NCBI RefSeq assembly: GCF_028595305.1
Contig: NZ_JAQQXS010000004.1
Location: 62,001 to 126,000 of the forward strand
Direction of reading: 5' to 3'
DNA: 64,000 nt
Source: Roseateles koreensis
GTDB taxonomy: Bacteria > Pseudomonadota > Gammaproteobacteria > Burkholderiales > Burkholderiaceae_C
In this document: positions 16,874-27,449 of the stretch, in pieces
How the letters are laid out: each line of letters starts with the position of its first letter
How positions within the stretch are numbered: the first letter of the stretch is position 1
Translations under genes and position numbers: made by a program
The notes under the pieces: generated by a model
The model's database searches: none
Seen by the model: the letters and a program-made list of their open reading frames with translations, nothing else
What the model was told of the DNA's origin: nothing

Positions 16874-17500
16874 TTAGAAGCGCATGCCGACGCCGACGCC
16901 GATCAGCAGCGGGTCAACCTTGAATTTGCCAACTTCGGTGCCGCTGGAATAGATCTTGGTGCCGATCTGCACCTTTTTGACATCCACGTTCAGGTAGATG
17001 TTCTTGGCGATCTGGTAGTCAGCGCCGATCTGGGCGGACAGGCCCCAGCTGGTGTTGTCGGTGCTGGGGTGCAGCGCGGTGTCCACGGCAGAGTCAAACT
17101 TCACTTCCGAGAAATTGGTGAAGTTGACGCCCAGACCCACATAGGGGCGGAAGGTGCCGTTGGGGATGAAATGGTACTGCAGCGACAGGGTGGGCGGCAG
17201 GTGCTTGAGGGTGCCGATCTTGCTGCCGTTGGAGCGGATGTCGTGGCTTTGCGGATAGGTCAGGATCAGCTCAGTCGCGATATTGGGCGTGATGAAGTAG
17301 CTGATATCGACTTCAGGAATTACTTTGTTGTTGATGCTCAGGCCCAGACCGGTGCTGTCGCTGTTGGCCGAATCCAGATTGACGGCGCGGGCACGCACCA
17401 TCCAGGGGCCTTCTTGTTGCGCTTGTGCGGCCAGGGCGGTGCAGGCCAAGGCGGCTGCGGTCAGCGATGCGGCGAGAGTCTTTGTGAGGGTGATGGACAT
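16874..17500 (-). CDS. ompW: OmpW family outer-membrane protein
   Basis: 208 residues. The ATG at 17500 has GAAGGAAG about 8 bases upstream. The signal peptide ends near AALAAQAQ. Eight beta strands are expected; typical blocks are EVDISYFITPNIATELI, LPPTLSLQYHF, FRPYVGLGVNFTNF and the terminal VDPLLIGVGVGMRF ending in aromatic Phe. OmpW forms a narrow hydrophobic channel in the outer membrane and is often linked to stress and small hydrophobic solutes. Confidence 0.92.
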   Translation of the reverse strand: MSITLTKTLAASLTAAALACTALAAQAQQEGPWMVRARAVNLDSANSDSTGLGLSINNKVIPEVDISYFITPNIATELILTYPQSHDIRSNGSKIGTLKHLPPTLSLQYHFIPNGTFRPYVGLGVNFTNFSEVKFDSAVDTALHPSTDNTSWGLSAQIGADYQIAKNIYLNVDVKKVQIGTKIYSSGTEVGKFKVDPLLIGVGVGMRF

Positions 17501-17590
17501 TTCAATGCTTCCTTCTAGGTCTGGGAGTAAGTCCCGATAGACAGCATTGAATCGATCTCGGGCGGGCCTGCCCTTGACATATCGCAAACG

Positions 17591-17615
17591 AAAAAAAGCC
17601 CTCACGAGGAGGGCT
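17591..17615 (-). terminator. Rho-independent terminator of the ahcY-tlyA-metF operon
   Basis: On the minus strand AGCCCTC-loop-GAGGGCT is followed by seven T residues. It is 27 bases beyond the metF stop and is the clearest classical terminator on this strand. Confidence 0.88.
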
Positions 17616-17642
17616 GTGCGGATTTGAGCCAGCGCAAGAAAC

Positions 17643-18485
17643 TTAGCCAAGACTGAGGCGTTTGCACAACTCCAGCGTCAAGGCGGACTGATTGAGCGTA
17701 TAGAAGTGAACGCCGGGTGCGCCGCCCGCGATCAGACGCTCGCACACGCGGGTCATCACATCCAAGCCAAAAGCGCGGATGGAGGCCGTGTCATCCATAT
17801 AGCCTTCCATCTTCAGGGCCACCCAGCGCGGGATTTCGATGCCGTCACGCGCGGCAAACTGGGCGATGCGAGCGTAGTTATGGAAGGGCATGATGCCCGG
17901 CACGATGGGTGCGCTAACGCCGAGTTTGCGCGCCTCGTCGACGAAATGAAAATACGCGTCGGGGTTGAAGAAGAACTGGGTGATGGCCGCATTGGCCCCC
18001 GCCGCCATCTTGTCCGCAAAGTGCTGCAAATCCTTGGCTGCATAGCGTTGCTGCGGGTGGTACTCGGGGTAGGCGGCGACCTCGATCTGCCAATCTGGGC
18101 CTTGCGTTTCGCGGATGAAGCGCACCAGCTCGGCGGCATAACGAAATTCACCGGCGGTAGCGGTGCCACTGGGCAGGTCGCCCCGCAGGGCCACCACACG
18201 GCGGATGTTCTGGGTCCGGTAGGTGGCCAGAATCTCGGCAATGTTCTCGCGCGTGGAGCCTACGCAACTCAGGTGTGGTGCGGCCTCAAACCCGCTGGCG
18301 GCAATGTCCATCACCGTGGCCAGGGTCTTCTCGCGGGTGGAGCCGCCTGCGCCGTAGGTGACGCTGAAGTAATGGGGATTCAGGACGCTGAGGTCCTGCA
18401 CCACGGTCTTGAGTTTTTCGGTGCCCACGGGTGTGTTGGGCGGGAAGAACTCAAAGCTGACGGGCGTCTTTTTGTTCGTGCTCAT
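17643..18485 (-). CDS. metF: 5,10-methylenetetrahydrofolate reductase
   Basis: 280 residues, a TIM barrel. Family blocks are VSFEFFPP (with the catalytic Glu), VTYGAGGSTR, HLSCVGSTREN, VALRGDLP and QFFFNPDAY. The flavoenzyme reduces methylene-THF to methyl-THF, the methyl donor for methionine synthesis. It is the last gene of the minus-strand operon ahcY-tlyA-metF, with 6 bases between it and tlyA, so it should share the SAH riboswitch control. Confidence 0.95.
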   Translation of the reverse strand: MSTNKKTPVSFEFFPPNTPVGTEKLKTVVQDLSVLNPHYFSVTYGAGGSTREKTLATVMDIAASGFEAAPHLSCVGSTRENIAEILATYRTQNIRRVVALRGDLPSGTATAGEFRYAAELVRFIRETQGPDWQIEVAAYPEYHPQQRYAAKDLQHFADKMAAGANAAITQFFFNPDAYFHFVDEARKLGVSAPIVPGIMPFHNYARIAQFAARDGIEIPRWVALKMEGYMDDTASIRAFGLDVMTRVCERLIAGGAPGVHFYTLNQSALTLELCKRLSLG

Positions 18486-18491
18486 GGTTGC

Positions 18492-19262
18492 TTATTCCTT
18501 GTCTCCAGGCGCGCGTGTGGCCCAGAGGAAAAATTCTCTATTGCCGTCACCGCCGGTGATGGGGCTGTCGAAATAGTCGCGCACGGTGAGGCCCGCAGCG
18601 GCACAGGCCTCGCGGGCCTTGGCTTCTAGCCGCGGGTATTGGCTGGCGTCCTTGACCAAACCACCCCGTGCCACGGCCTTGGGGCCCAACTCGAACTGCG
18701 GTTTGATCAAGAGCAAGACGTGACCTTGCTCAGACAACCACGGCGTCAAATCGGGCAGGGCGCCCAGCATGGAGATGAAGCTGAGGTCACCGACGATGAG
18801 CTCAAATCCGGTCGCCGGCTTGTGCTTGGCGAGCTCTGAGGCCGCCAGCTCACGCACGTGCAGGCCTTCCAGCGCGACGATGCGCGCATCGCCCCTGAGC
18901 CGCTCGTGCAACTGGCCATGGCCCACGTCTACCCCGACCACGCCAGCTGCGCCGCTCTTGAGCAGGCAGTCGCTGAAGCCGCCGGTGCTTTGGCCCATGT
19001 CCAGCACGGTCAGCCCGCTGACCGTCAAACCCGTGTGCTTCAAGGCCCCTTCCAGCTTGAGCCCGCCGCGCGAGACATAACGTGCTTCCGCATCGTCGCC
19101 CACGCGCAGCGCCACGCCGGGGATCAAGTCCTGCCCGGCCTTGGTGACCGGCGTCCAGCCTTTGGCCGACTGCCACTCCACCGCGCCCGCCGCGATCAGC
19201 CGCTGAGCGATTGAGCGTGTGCTGCAGAGGCCAAGCGCAACGAGTAATTGATCGGCGCGCAT
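18492..19262 (-). CDS. tlyA: TlyA family rRNA 2'-O-methyltransferase (hemolysin-like)
   Basis: 256 residues from ATG 19262 (MRADQLLVALGL), 7 bases after the ahcY stop. An N-terminal S4 RNA-binding domain (residues 1-60) precedes an FtsJ-like Rossmann methyltransferase with VLDMGQSTGGFSDCLL as SAM motif and LIKPQFE as a catalytic block. TlyA of mycobacteria 2'-O-methylates 16S and 23S rRNA and affects capreomycin sensitivity. Its use of SAM gives SAH, which fits its place between ahcY and metF. Confidence 0.9.
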   Translation of the reverse strand: MRADQLLVALGLCSTRSIAQRLIAAGAVEWQSAKGWTPVTKAGQDLIPGVALRVGDDAEARYVSRGGLKLEGALKHTGLTVSGLTVLDMGQSTGGFSDCLLKSGAAGVVGVDVGHGQLHERLRGDARIVALEGLHVRELAASELAKHKPATGFELIVGDLSFISMLGALPDLTPWLSEQGHVLLLIKPQFELGPKAVARGGLVKDASQYPRLEAKAREACAAAGLTVRDYFDSPITGGDGNREFFLWATRAPGDKE

Positions 19263-19269
19263 CAGCCAA

Positions 19270-20706
<1,437 letters not shown>

Positions 20707-20802
20707 GGCGGACGGGCTCCTTCAAGTTTTGAAGCCACTGCCACTTTGTGCGAAGTGAGGGTTGCGGGGCAGGTCCGAGACTGCAAGGCGCCCAAGACGC
20801 AA

Positions 20803-20829
20803 TCACCCACACAAAACGGCAGCGGGTGA
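20803..20829 (-). promoter_or_regulatory. Possible expression-platform hairpin of the SAH riboswitch
   Basis: TCACCC (20803-20808) pairs with GGGTGA (20824-20829), between the aptamer and the ahcY ribosome site. No T-run follows on the minus strand, so if it acts in switching it would not be as a simple terminator. Confidence 0.35.
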
Positions 20830-20940
20830 GCGCGGTTGCGAAGAATCGGTGTCTGAAGAGCGACACCGAATTCGATTCCGAGCCTGGCTTCATCCCCTGT
20901 GCAGGGATTTGATGAAGTTGCAACGCTCCTCGGAGTGGCG
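20830..20940 (-). ncRNA. SAH riboswitch upstream of ahcY
   Basis: On the minus strand the leader contains CCGAGGAGCGUUGC (20933-20920) and, 36 bases later, the partner GCUCGG (20883-20878), the closing stem and conserved core of SAH riboswitches. A CGGUGUC/GACACCG hairpin (20868-20847) follows, then GCAACC (20839-20834), which can pair with the core GUUGC as the pseudoknot. The class is known upstream of ahcY in Beta- and Gammaproteobacteria and turns expression on when SAH accumulates. Confidence 0.9.
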
Positions 20941-21022
20941 TAATTCTAGCCGCAAGAACGTGCTGATGATCTCAATGACGGCGTGCAAATCTGCACGGCG
21001 GACTGGCGACAATGCCACCATC

Positions 21023-21820
21023 ATGCAAGCTTTTTCACTGTGCCCCGCTGCTGCCCTGCGCCCCTTGCGAGGTGTGCTCACCGACATTGACGATACCCTG
21101 ACCCTTGACGGGCGCATCGCCCCGGAGGCCTGGCGCGCGCTCCAGGCCTTGCAGGCGGGGGGCGTGCCCGTCATCGCCATCACCGGGCGCCCGGCGGGTT
21201 GGAGCGAACAATTCGCCTTGACCTGGCCCGTGGCCGCCATCGTGGCTGAAAACGGCGCGGTACTGCTCAGCCGGGATGCGCAGGGCCAGTTGCTGCGGGA
21301 CTTCGCCCAAGACGAGGTCACGCGTGCCGTCAATTTTGAGCGTTTGCAAGGCTGCGCCGCAGACATCTTGCAGCGTGTGCCCGGCAGCCGCCTCGCCACC
21401 GACAGCGCGGGTCGGTTGACCGACATTGCCGTCGACCACAGCGAGCATGCCCATTTGCCGCCCGCGCAGGTGGCCGAGGTTTGTGCTCTCATGCGCGAGC
21501 ACGGCTTGCGGGCCACGGTCAGCTCCATCCATATCAACGGCTGGATCGGCGAGCACAGCAAATGGAGCGCCGCGCAATGGGCGGTGCCTCACCGGCTCGG
21601 GCTGGCATTTGTTGCCGATGAATGGGTGTATGTGGGCGACTCCAGCAATGACGAGCTGATGTTTGAGCACATGCCGCTGAGCGTGGGCGTGGCCAATCTG
21701 CAGCGCTTTTTGCCGCAGATGCACTGGCGGCCCAGCTACCTCACGGCAGGGGAGCGCGGCCAGGGATTTGCTGAAATGGCGACGGCATTGCTCGCTGCTC
21801 GCCAGGGCGAAGCCGCTTGA
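21023..21820 (+). CDS. HAD superfamily (Cof-type) hydrolase
   Basis: 265 residues from ATG 21023; other in-frame ATGs upstream extend into the divergent ahcY leader. The first HAD motif is LTDIDDTLT (DxDxT), the Thr/Ser motif is AITGRP, and the last is VYVGDSSNDELMF (GDxxND). A C2B-type cap lies between (about residues 85-190). Such enzymes are sugar- or nucleotide-phosphate phosphatases; its substrate is unknown. It is divergent from ahcY across the riboswitch region. Confidence 0.85.
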   Translation: MQAFSLCPAAALRPLRGVLTDIDDTLTLDGRIAPEAWRALQALQAGGVPVIAITGRPAGWSEQFALTWPVAAIVAENGAVLLSRDAQGQLLRDFAQDEVTRAVNFERLQGCAADILQRVPGSRLATDSAGRLTDIAVDHSEHAHLPPAQVAEVCALMREHGLRATVSSIHINGWIGEHSKWSAAQWAVPHRLGLAFVADEWVYVGDSSNDELMFEHMPLSVGVANLQRFLPQMHWRPSYLTAGERGQGFAEMATALLAARQGEAA

Positions 21821-21851
21821 TTGCCGCGAGTTGCCGTTGCCTTACCCGGAC

Positions 21852-22952
21852 CTAGTCGAGTCCCAGGAATTCGCTCATGTGGGCGAGACACTGCTGCAGT
21901 GCGATCTCGAATTGAGGGCCTTGTGGGGGCGGTTTGGCAAAGCCGAGTTCGTGTTCAAGCCGGCCCTCGACCACGCGCAGATTGGCCCAGCCCAACATGT
22001 CTTCGCCCCATAGCATGGGCAGGGCGTAGTGGCCCATCTTGCGCTGCGACGCCGGGGTGTAGGCCTCGAACTTGTAGGTCCAGCCCCAGAACATCTCGAA
22101 GCGTCGGCGGTCCCACACCACGGGATCAAAGGGCGCCAGCAGGCGCAACTGGGTGTCAGGCCGATGGCTGCGGGACGCCGGCGATTCACCAGCCGGCCAG
22201 AACCATGTCTGCCCCTCGATCAGCGCGTGCCCATAACGCTGGCGTGCATGGGCCAGTGCCGCCCGCACTTCCGCGCGCAGATGCGGCGCGCCATAGGCCA
22301 GCAGTGACACCAGCTGCCCCAGGGTGCGAGCGGGCAGCGGCGCATAGAGATGGATCACCTGATCAAGCAGGGCGGTGGCGCGCTGTTGGCGGGCGGCGGG
22401 GCTATCGTCGGCCTCGGGGTGTGCAGTCGCCGCATAGACGCGGGTGCCTTTGTCACGGCGCGCCACCCTGAGCATGCCGCGGTAATGCATGCCGTCAAGC
22501 AAATGCGTTACGGCATTGGTTTGCCCGCCCCAATAACGCCTCACCTGACCGTGGTCAAACACCTGCTGCACCTGCCTGGGGTGCACAGGCTGGGGCTGGG
22601 TTTGCACCCAGGCCAGCAGCTCATCGGCGCGTTGGCGGGTCTTGGCATCCCAGGTCCGCTTGGGCGTACGGGGGTGCATCAAGGCCAGGCTCTCTCTGGG
22701 CAGAAAACCGTAATTGACGAAGCAGTCTTCTTCAATGTCGAGTTGCGGGTAGCGCTGTTCAAGATCGCCCGCGCGGTAGTTTTTGACCCGCCAGGTCAGA
22801 ATCAAGTCCTGTGCTCGGGCGGGGGCGCGCATGGGGTCGGCCTGTACGAAGCCGAGCCGTCGGATGGCGCCTGGCAAGTGGGTGGGTTTGAACAGGCTGC
22901 GCGCAATGGCATAACGGCGCAGGCTTGCCAGGTCGGGACTACTTTTGGCCAT
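21852..22952 (-). CDS. YcaQ family DNA glycosylase-like protein
   Basis: 366 residues from ATG 22952. The winged-helix (HTH_42) fold has the catalytic-type QxD motif in GFVQADPMRAPARAQDL, plus LLAPFDPVVWDRRR and FEAYTPASQRKMGHYALP. Escherichia coli YcaQ unhooks DNA interstrand crosslinks and Streptomyces AlkX/AZL family members protect from alkylating agents. The first 14 bases overlap the end of the diguanylate cyclase gene, so the two are coupled. Confidence 0.88.
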   Translation of the reverse strand: MAKSSPDLASLRRYAIARSLFKPTHLPGAIRRLGFVQADPMRAPARAQDLILTWRVKNYRAGDLEQRYPQLDIEEDCFVNYGFLPRESLALMHPRTPKRTWDAKTRQRADELLAWVQTQPQPVHPRQVQQVFDHGQVRRYWGGQTNAVTHLLDGMHYRGMLRVARRDKGTRVYAATAHPEADDSPAARQQRATALLDQVIHLYAPLPARTLGQLVSLLAYGAPHLRAEVRAALAHARQRYGHALIEGQTWFWPAGESPASRSHRPDTQLRLLAPFDPVVWDRRRFEMFWGWTYKFEAYTPASQRKMGHYALPMLWGEDMLGWANLRVVEGRLEHELGFAKPPPQGPQFEIALQQCLAHMSEFLGLD

Positions 22953-24051
22953 TGACCGAGGGCGGTGCTGGGCTGAGCAAGTCCCCAAAGCCGGACAAGG
23001 GCGCACGACCGCTGGCTTGAAAATCAGCCGCGGTCCGGCTGGCGCTGCGTTGTTCGCGTGTGTCCATCTGCATTTCAAAGCTGAAAAAACAATTGCGCCC
23101 GCGGGATTTCGCGGCATATAGCGCGTCGTCGGCCCGCCGGATCAGGCCTTCAACGGCGGTGTCCTGGTCGGGGATGCAGGTGGTGATTCCGCCTGACAAG
23201 GTCAGGTGGGGTGCGACGCTGGAACTGGGGTGCGGCATGGCGGTGAGCGCCAGTGTGCGCAGCACCGCACGGGCAAAGGTCATGGCGCCGGAGCGTGGCG
23301 TTAGCGGCAGGATCAGCGCAAATTCTTCACCCCCGTAGCGGGCGGGGTAGTCGCGTGGACGGCGGCAGATGCCCTGCAGCAGCGAGCCCACCCGCTGCAG
23401 GCAGGCGTCACCTGCCACATGCCCTAGGGAATCGTTGTAGCCCTTGAAGAAATCGATGTCGCACAGCACCAGCGTGAGCGGTTGCTGCTCGCGCTGCGCC
23501 GCCAAAATCTCTTGCTGCAAGCGTGCGTCAAAGCTGCGTCGGTTGGGCAGCCCGGTCAGCGCGTCTTCATGGCTCAGGCGGGTGAGTTGCTCATTGGCCA
23601 GACGCAGTTCGTCCGACAGCTCGATCAGCCGGCTTTGCGTGCGGCGCAAACGCTGCATGGCCCGCAGCTTGGCTTGCAATACCGTGCTGGAAACGGGCTT
23701 GACGAGATAGTCGTCGCCGCCGGACTCGATGGCTTGCCAGAGGCAATGGTCTTGGTCCAAGCTCGACAGAAAGATGATGGGGGTCCATCCCCCGGCTTCC
23801 GCCGCCCGCATCTGGCTGGCCACCCAGTAGCCGTCATGCCCGGGCATTTCGACATCCAGCAACACCAGGTCGGGGCGATGGCGCTGAAACGCCTGCAACG
23901 CCGACTCGGCAGAGTCGGCCTCTTCCACGGCATGGCCGGCGAATTGCAACTGGGCGCTCAAGACCTCACGCGTCGAGGCCTGATCGTCGACAACCAGAAT
24001 TCGCAAGGGCGGCAGCGCTGTCGGTAGGGGGGCTTGCAGCATGGGCGTCAC
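22939..24051 (-). CDS. Response regulator with GGDEF domain (PleD-like diguanylate cyclase)
   Basis: 370 residues. The N-terminal receiver domain (about 17-135) has the acidic pair VVDD, phospho-acceptor Asp in VLLDVEMPGHDG and Lys in YLVKP. A coiled helix (RLRRTQSRLIELSDELRLANEQ) joins it to a GGDEF domain with RYGGEEF, so catalysis is expected. RPRD, five residues before GGEEF, is an intact RxxD inhibitory site. It makes c-di-GMP on phosphorylation. No cognate kinase lies nearby. It overlaps the downstream YcaQ-family gene. Confidence 0.93.
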   Translation of the reverse strand: MTPMLQAPLPTALPPLRILVVDDQASTREVLSAQLQFAGHAVEEADSAESALQAFQRHRPDLVLLDVEMPGHDGYWVASQMRAAEAGGWTPIIFLSSLDQDHCLWQAIESGGDDYLVKPVSSTVLQAKLRAMQRLRRTQSRLIELSDELRLANEQLTRLSHEDALTGLPNRRSFDARLQQEILAAQREQQPLTLVLCDIDFFKGYNDSLGHVAGDACLQRVGSLLQGICRRPRDYPARYGGEEFALILPLTPRSGAMTFARAVLRTLALTAMPHPSSSVAPHLTLSGGITTCIPDQDTAVEGLIRRADDALYAAKSRGRNCFFSFEMQMDTREQRSASRTAADFQASGRAPLSGFGDLLSPAPPSVNGQK

Positions 24052-24135
24052 GCGCTTGAACGCACGGAAACCGTGCTTTCTGATTATGACCCCGCTCAGA
24101 ATGACGTTGTTGCCCTAAATATGAGGGTTTACCGG

Positions 24136-24164
24136 GGCCGGCGGGCGTTAGCAAACCACCGGCC
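24136..24164 (-). terminator. GC-rich hairpin downstream of metK
   Basis: GGCCGGCGG (24136-24144) pairs with CCACCGGCC (24156-24164), nine pairs including one G-U. It begins 22 bases after the metK stop on the minus strand. No T-run follows, so termination is only likely. Confidence 0.5.
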
Positions 24165-24185
24165 TTGGGTGTGACTGCGCGAGGC

Positions 24186-25370
24186 TTACAGCCCGGCTGC
24201 TGCCCTCAGGGCTGCAGCTTTGTCGGTGCGTTCCCACGTGAACTCGGGTTCTTCGCGGCCGAAGTGGCCGTAGGCGGCTGTCTTGGCGTAGATCGGGCGC
24301 AGCAGGTCCAGCATCTGGATGATGCCTTTGGGGCGCAGGTCGAAGTGCTCGTTCACGAGGGCGGCGATCTTGTCGTCGCTGATGACACCGGTGCCTTCGG
24401 TGTAGACCGTCACATTCATCGGGCGGGCCACGCCGATGGCGTAGGCCACCTGGATCTGGCATTGGCGCGCCAGGCCGGCGGCGACGATGTTCTTCGCCAC
24501 ATAACGGGCAGCATAGGCGGCCGAGCGGTCCACTTTTGTTGGGTCTTTGCCGCTGAAGGCACCGCCGCCGTGCGGGCAGGCGCCGCCATAGGTGTCGACG
24601 ATGATCTTGCGGCCTGTCAGTCCGCAGTCGCCCTGTGGGCCGCCGATGACGAAGCGCCCGGTCGGGTTGATCAGGTATTTTGTGTCCGCCGTCAGCCATT
24701 CTTTGGGCAGCACGGGCTTGATGATTTCTTCGCGGATGGCCTCGTAGAACTCAGGCTTCATCTTGTCGCCCAGGCTCATTTCGGGGGCGTGCTGGGTCGA
24801 CAACACGATGGTGTCGATGCTGTGTGGCTTGCCGTCCACATAACGCAGCGTTACCTGGCTCTTGGCGTCGGGGCGCAAAAAGGGCAGGCGGCCGTCTTTG
24901 CGCAACTGCGCCTGACGTTCCACCAAGCGGTGGGCGTAGTAGATCGGCGCGGGCATCAGCTCGGGCGTTTCGTCGCAGGCGTAGCCGAACATCAGGCCCT
25001 GGTCGCCGGCGCCGGTGTTCAGGTGATCGTCCGAGGCGTGGTCCACGCCCTGGGCAATATCGTTGCTCTGCTTGTCGTAGGCCACCAGCACCGCGCAGCC
25101 TTTGTAGTCAATGCCGTATTCGGTGTTGTCATAACCGATACGTTTGATGGTGTCGCGCGCCACCTGGATGTAGTCGACATGCGCATTGGTGGTGATTTCA
25201 CCTGCCAGCACGACCAGTCCGGTGTTGCACAGCGTCTCCGCAGCCACGCGAGAGAGCGGGTCCTGCGTGAAGATTGCGTCGAGAATCGCGTCCGAGATCT
25301 GATCGGCCACCTTGTCGGGGTGCCCTTCGGAAACAGATTCAGAAGTAAATAGAAAATCGTTGTTCGCCAC
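24186..25370 (-). CDS. metK: S-adenosylmethionine synthase
   Basis: 394 residues from a GTG start at 25370 with GGAG eight bases upstream. Family blocks are [20 protein letters not shown]-type ATP/metal binding at the N-terminus, [12 protein letters not shown], and the P-loop [15 protein letters not shown]. It makes SAM from methionine and ATP. With ahcY and metF it puts three methyl-cycle enzymes within 8 kb. The leader is long (about 190 bases). Confidence 0.97.
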   Translation of the reverse strand: MANNDFLFTSESVSEGHPDKVADQISDAILDAIFTQDPLSRVAAETLCNTGLVVLAGEITTNAHVDYIQVARDTIKRIGYDNTEYGIDYKGCAVLVAYDKQSNDIAQGVDHASDDHLNTGAGDQGLMFGYACDETPELMPAPIYYAHRLVERQAQLRKDGRLPFLRPDAKSQVTLRYVDGKPHSIDTIVLSTQHAPEMSLGDKMKPEFYEAIREEIIKPVLPKEWLTADTKYLINPTGRFVIGGPQGDCGLTGRKIIVDTYGGACPHGGGAFSGKDPTKVDRSAAYAARYVAKNIVAAGLARQCQIQVAYAIGVARPMNVTVYTEGTGVISDDKIAALVNEHFDLRPKGIIQMLDLLRPIYAKTAAYGHFGREEPEFTWERTDKAAALRAAAGL

Positions 25371-25562
25371 TTTTACACTCCATGAATGTCAACAGTTCAT
25401 CGGCGTTGCCGTGCTGTCAAGGAGACGCGGCGAACGCTTTAGCAGCATTTATTGAGCATCGCTGCCCGGCGGTTGATGTGATCCTGAGATAAAGGCCAGA
25501 AAGACAATCCGCATCGCCCCGCAAGTAGTCCATTAACTCGGCGATGGAACAATTATAGAAAT
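25371..25562 (-). promoter_or_regulatory. Long metK leader, divergent from lpxL-like gene
   Basis: The gap holds the control signals of both metK (minus) and the acyltransferase gene (plus). On the minus strand a consensus TATAAT lies at 25557-25552, which would give a 5' leader of about 175 bases for metK; a matching -35 box is weak. The leader can form stems such as GCAGC/GCTGC near 25440-25470. No known riboswitch class was recognised. Confidence 0.4.
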
Positions 25563-26498
25563 ATGTTGAACCTGTTTCGCGTCCTCTCCAAATTACCCTT
25601 GCGCTGGCTGCATGCTTTGGGCTCCCTGGCTGGCTGGCTCACCTACTGGGGTTCACCCACCTACCGGCGGCGTTTTCAGGCCAATGTGCAGATCGCGGGC
25701 CTGCCTTGGTCGACGGCGAAAGGGGCCATTGCGCATGCGGGGCGCATGATTTTGGAAACCCCCTGGCTGTGGATGCGCCCACCCGGGCAGGCGCTGGGCC
25801 CGGTCCTGACCTGGGACGGCGCCGAACTGATCGACGCCGCCCTGCAGCAAGGCCGGGGGTTGGTCTTGCTAACGCCGCATTTGGGCTGCTTCGAGATTTG
25901 TGCGCAGGCCTTTGCTGATCGGTATTCCGGCCAGTTGGTGGCGGGCGAAGAGGCGGTCAATCCCATCACGGTGCTGTTCCGCCCTGCGCGCCAGCCGTGG
26001 TTGCGCGAGGTGGTGGACGCCTCCCGCGAGCGACCTGGCTTGTTCACCGCGCCGGCCAATCTGGCAGGGGTGCGCCAGATGCTGCGTGCGCTGCGCCGGG
26101 GCCAAACCATTGGGCTATTGCCGGATCAAGTGCCACCGCAGGGTTTGGGCGTTTGGGCACCGTTTTTTGGCCAACCGGCCTACACCATGACCATGGCCGG
26201 CAAGCTCTTGCAGCAGACCGGAGCTGCCGCCTTGTTGATCTGGGGCGACAGATTGCCGCAGGGGCGCGGTTTTGTGGTGCATGTGCGACCGGCGCCGCAG
26301 ATCGCTGCCGATTCGGCCCCAGAATCCGCAGCCGCAATCATCAACAAGGCCATGGAAGAAATGATTCGACTCGCGCCCGCCCAATATTTGTGGGGCTACC
26401 ACCGCTATAAGCAGCCGCGTGGCCTAGACATTGGCACGGCCCCAGCGCCAGCCTCCGCGGATGCTGCCGCTGCAACTGATCCCGCCGGGAAGGCCTGA
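25563..26498 (+). CDS. Lysophospholipid/lipid A acyltransferase (LpxL/HtrB family), first
   Basis: 311 residues. One N-terminal membrane anchor (about 1-30) is followed by the acyltransferase domain with HLGCFE, the HX4E catalytic motif, and the block LPDQVPPQGLGVWAPFFG with AYTMTMAGKLLQQTG. These enzymes add secondary acyl chains to Kdo-lipid A at the inner membrane. The C-terminus is Ala/Pro-rich. The next gene is a second family member 3 bases downstream, suggesting two successive acylations. Confidence 0.9.
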   Translation: MLNLFRVLSKLPLRWLHALGSLAGWLTYWGSPTYRRRFQANVQIAGLPWSTAKGAIAHAGRMILETPWLWMRPPGQALGPVLTWDGAELIDAALQQGRGLVLLTPHLGCFEICAQAFADRYSGQLVAGEEAVNPITVLFRPARQPWLREVVDASRERPGLFTAPANLAGVRQMLRALRRGQTIGLLPDQVPPQGLGVWAPFFGQPAYTMTMAGKLLQQTGAAALLIWGDRLPQGRGFVVHVRPAPQIAADSAPESAAAIINKAMEEMIRLAPAQYLWGYHRYKQPRGLDIGTAPAPASADAAAATDPAGKA

Positions 26499-26501
26499 GC
26501 C

Positions 26502-27383
26502 ATGTGGTCTCGTGTGGGTGCTTATGTGCTGATTGGCTTGCTGTGGCTGCTGCATTTTCTGCCGCTTTCCTTGCTGGCTGCGCTGGGGCAGGGCCTGGGG
26601 GGCTTGTTGTGGGTGCTGGCCGGGCGCCGCCGGCGCATTGCGCTGCGCAATCTAGAGCTTTGTTTTCCTGAAAAAGATGCCGCTGAACGTGAGCGTTTGG
26701 CCCGCGAGCATTTCGGCTGGATGGGGCGCAGCCTGCTGGAGCGAGGCCTGATCTGGTTTGCCTCGCCGGCGCGGTTGCGGCGAATCCTGCATGTGAAGGG
26801 CAATATCGCCCTGTCCGAGCAGGGCTCGGTGATGTGGTACCTGCCGCACTTTGTCGGCCTGGAGTGGGTGGGGCCGGCCATCATGCTGAACCAGAAGGCG
26901 CCGGGCGTGGACATCTTCCAGCGCCAGAGCAACCCGGTGTTTGACCGCTACATGCTGCGCGGGCGCCAGCGCTTTGGTGAGACCGCCTTCGTGGATCGCA
27001 GTGAAGGCATTCGCCCCGTGCTGCGCCTGATCAAGCAGGGCTACTCATTTTTGAATGCGCCAGACCAAGACTTTGGCATCAAGGACTCCGCCTTCGTGCC
27101 CTTCTTCGGCGTGCCCGCCTGCACCTTGCTGGCGCCGGCCAAGATCGCGCAAAGCATGAAGATGCCGGTGCAACCGCTGGTGGTCACCATGCTGCCGGGC
27201 GGGCAGGGCTATGAGGTGGAGGCCTGCGAGCCTCCGGCCAACTACCCCAGCGGCGACCTGCTGGCGGATGCTCACGCCATGAATGCGTGGCTGGAAGCGC
27301 GCATCCGTCGCCATCCGGCGCAGTACCTTTGGGTGCACCGCCGCTTCAAGACCCGTCCTGAAGGCGAAGCGGGGCTGTACTGA
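26502..27383 (+). CDS. Lipid A acyltransferase (LpxL/LpxM family), second
   Basis: 293 residues. The N-terminal transmembrane segment (VLIGLLWLLHFLPLSLLAAL) precedes the catalytic motif HFVGLE (HX4E). Other blocks are RIALRNLELCFPEK, SLLERGLIWFASP and NAPDQDFGIKDSAFVPFFG. It starts 3 bases after its paralogue, so both are one transcription unit. Which of the two adds the first secondary chain cannot be told from sequence. Confidence 0.9.
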   Translation: MWSRVGAYVLIGLLWLLHFLPLSLLAALGQGLGGLLWVLAGRRRRIALRNLELCFPEKDAAERERLAREHFGWMGRSLLERGLIWFASPARLRRILHVKGNIALSEQGSVMWYLPHFVGLEWVGPAIMLNQKAPGVDIFQRQSNPVFDRYMLRGRQRFGETAFVDRSEGIRPVLRLIKQGYSFLNAPDQDFGIKDSAFVPFFGVPACTLLAPAKIAQSMKMPVQPLVVTMLPGGQGYEVEACEPPANYPSGDLLADAHAMNAWLEARIRRHPAQYLWVHRRFKTRPEGEAGLY

Positions 27384-27449
27384 TCCGTTGATCCGATCTG
27401 AAGCCGATCCGGCGCGGGGCAGGATCGGGGCCAAGGTGATAATCCCGCC

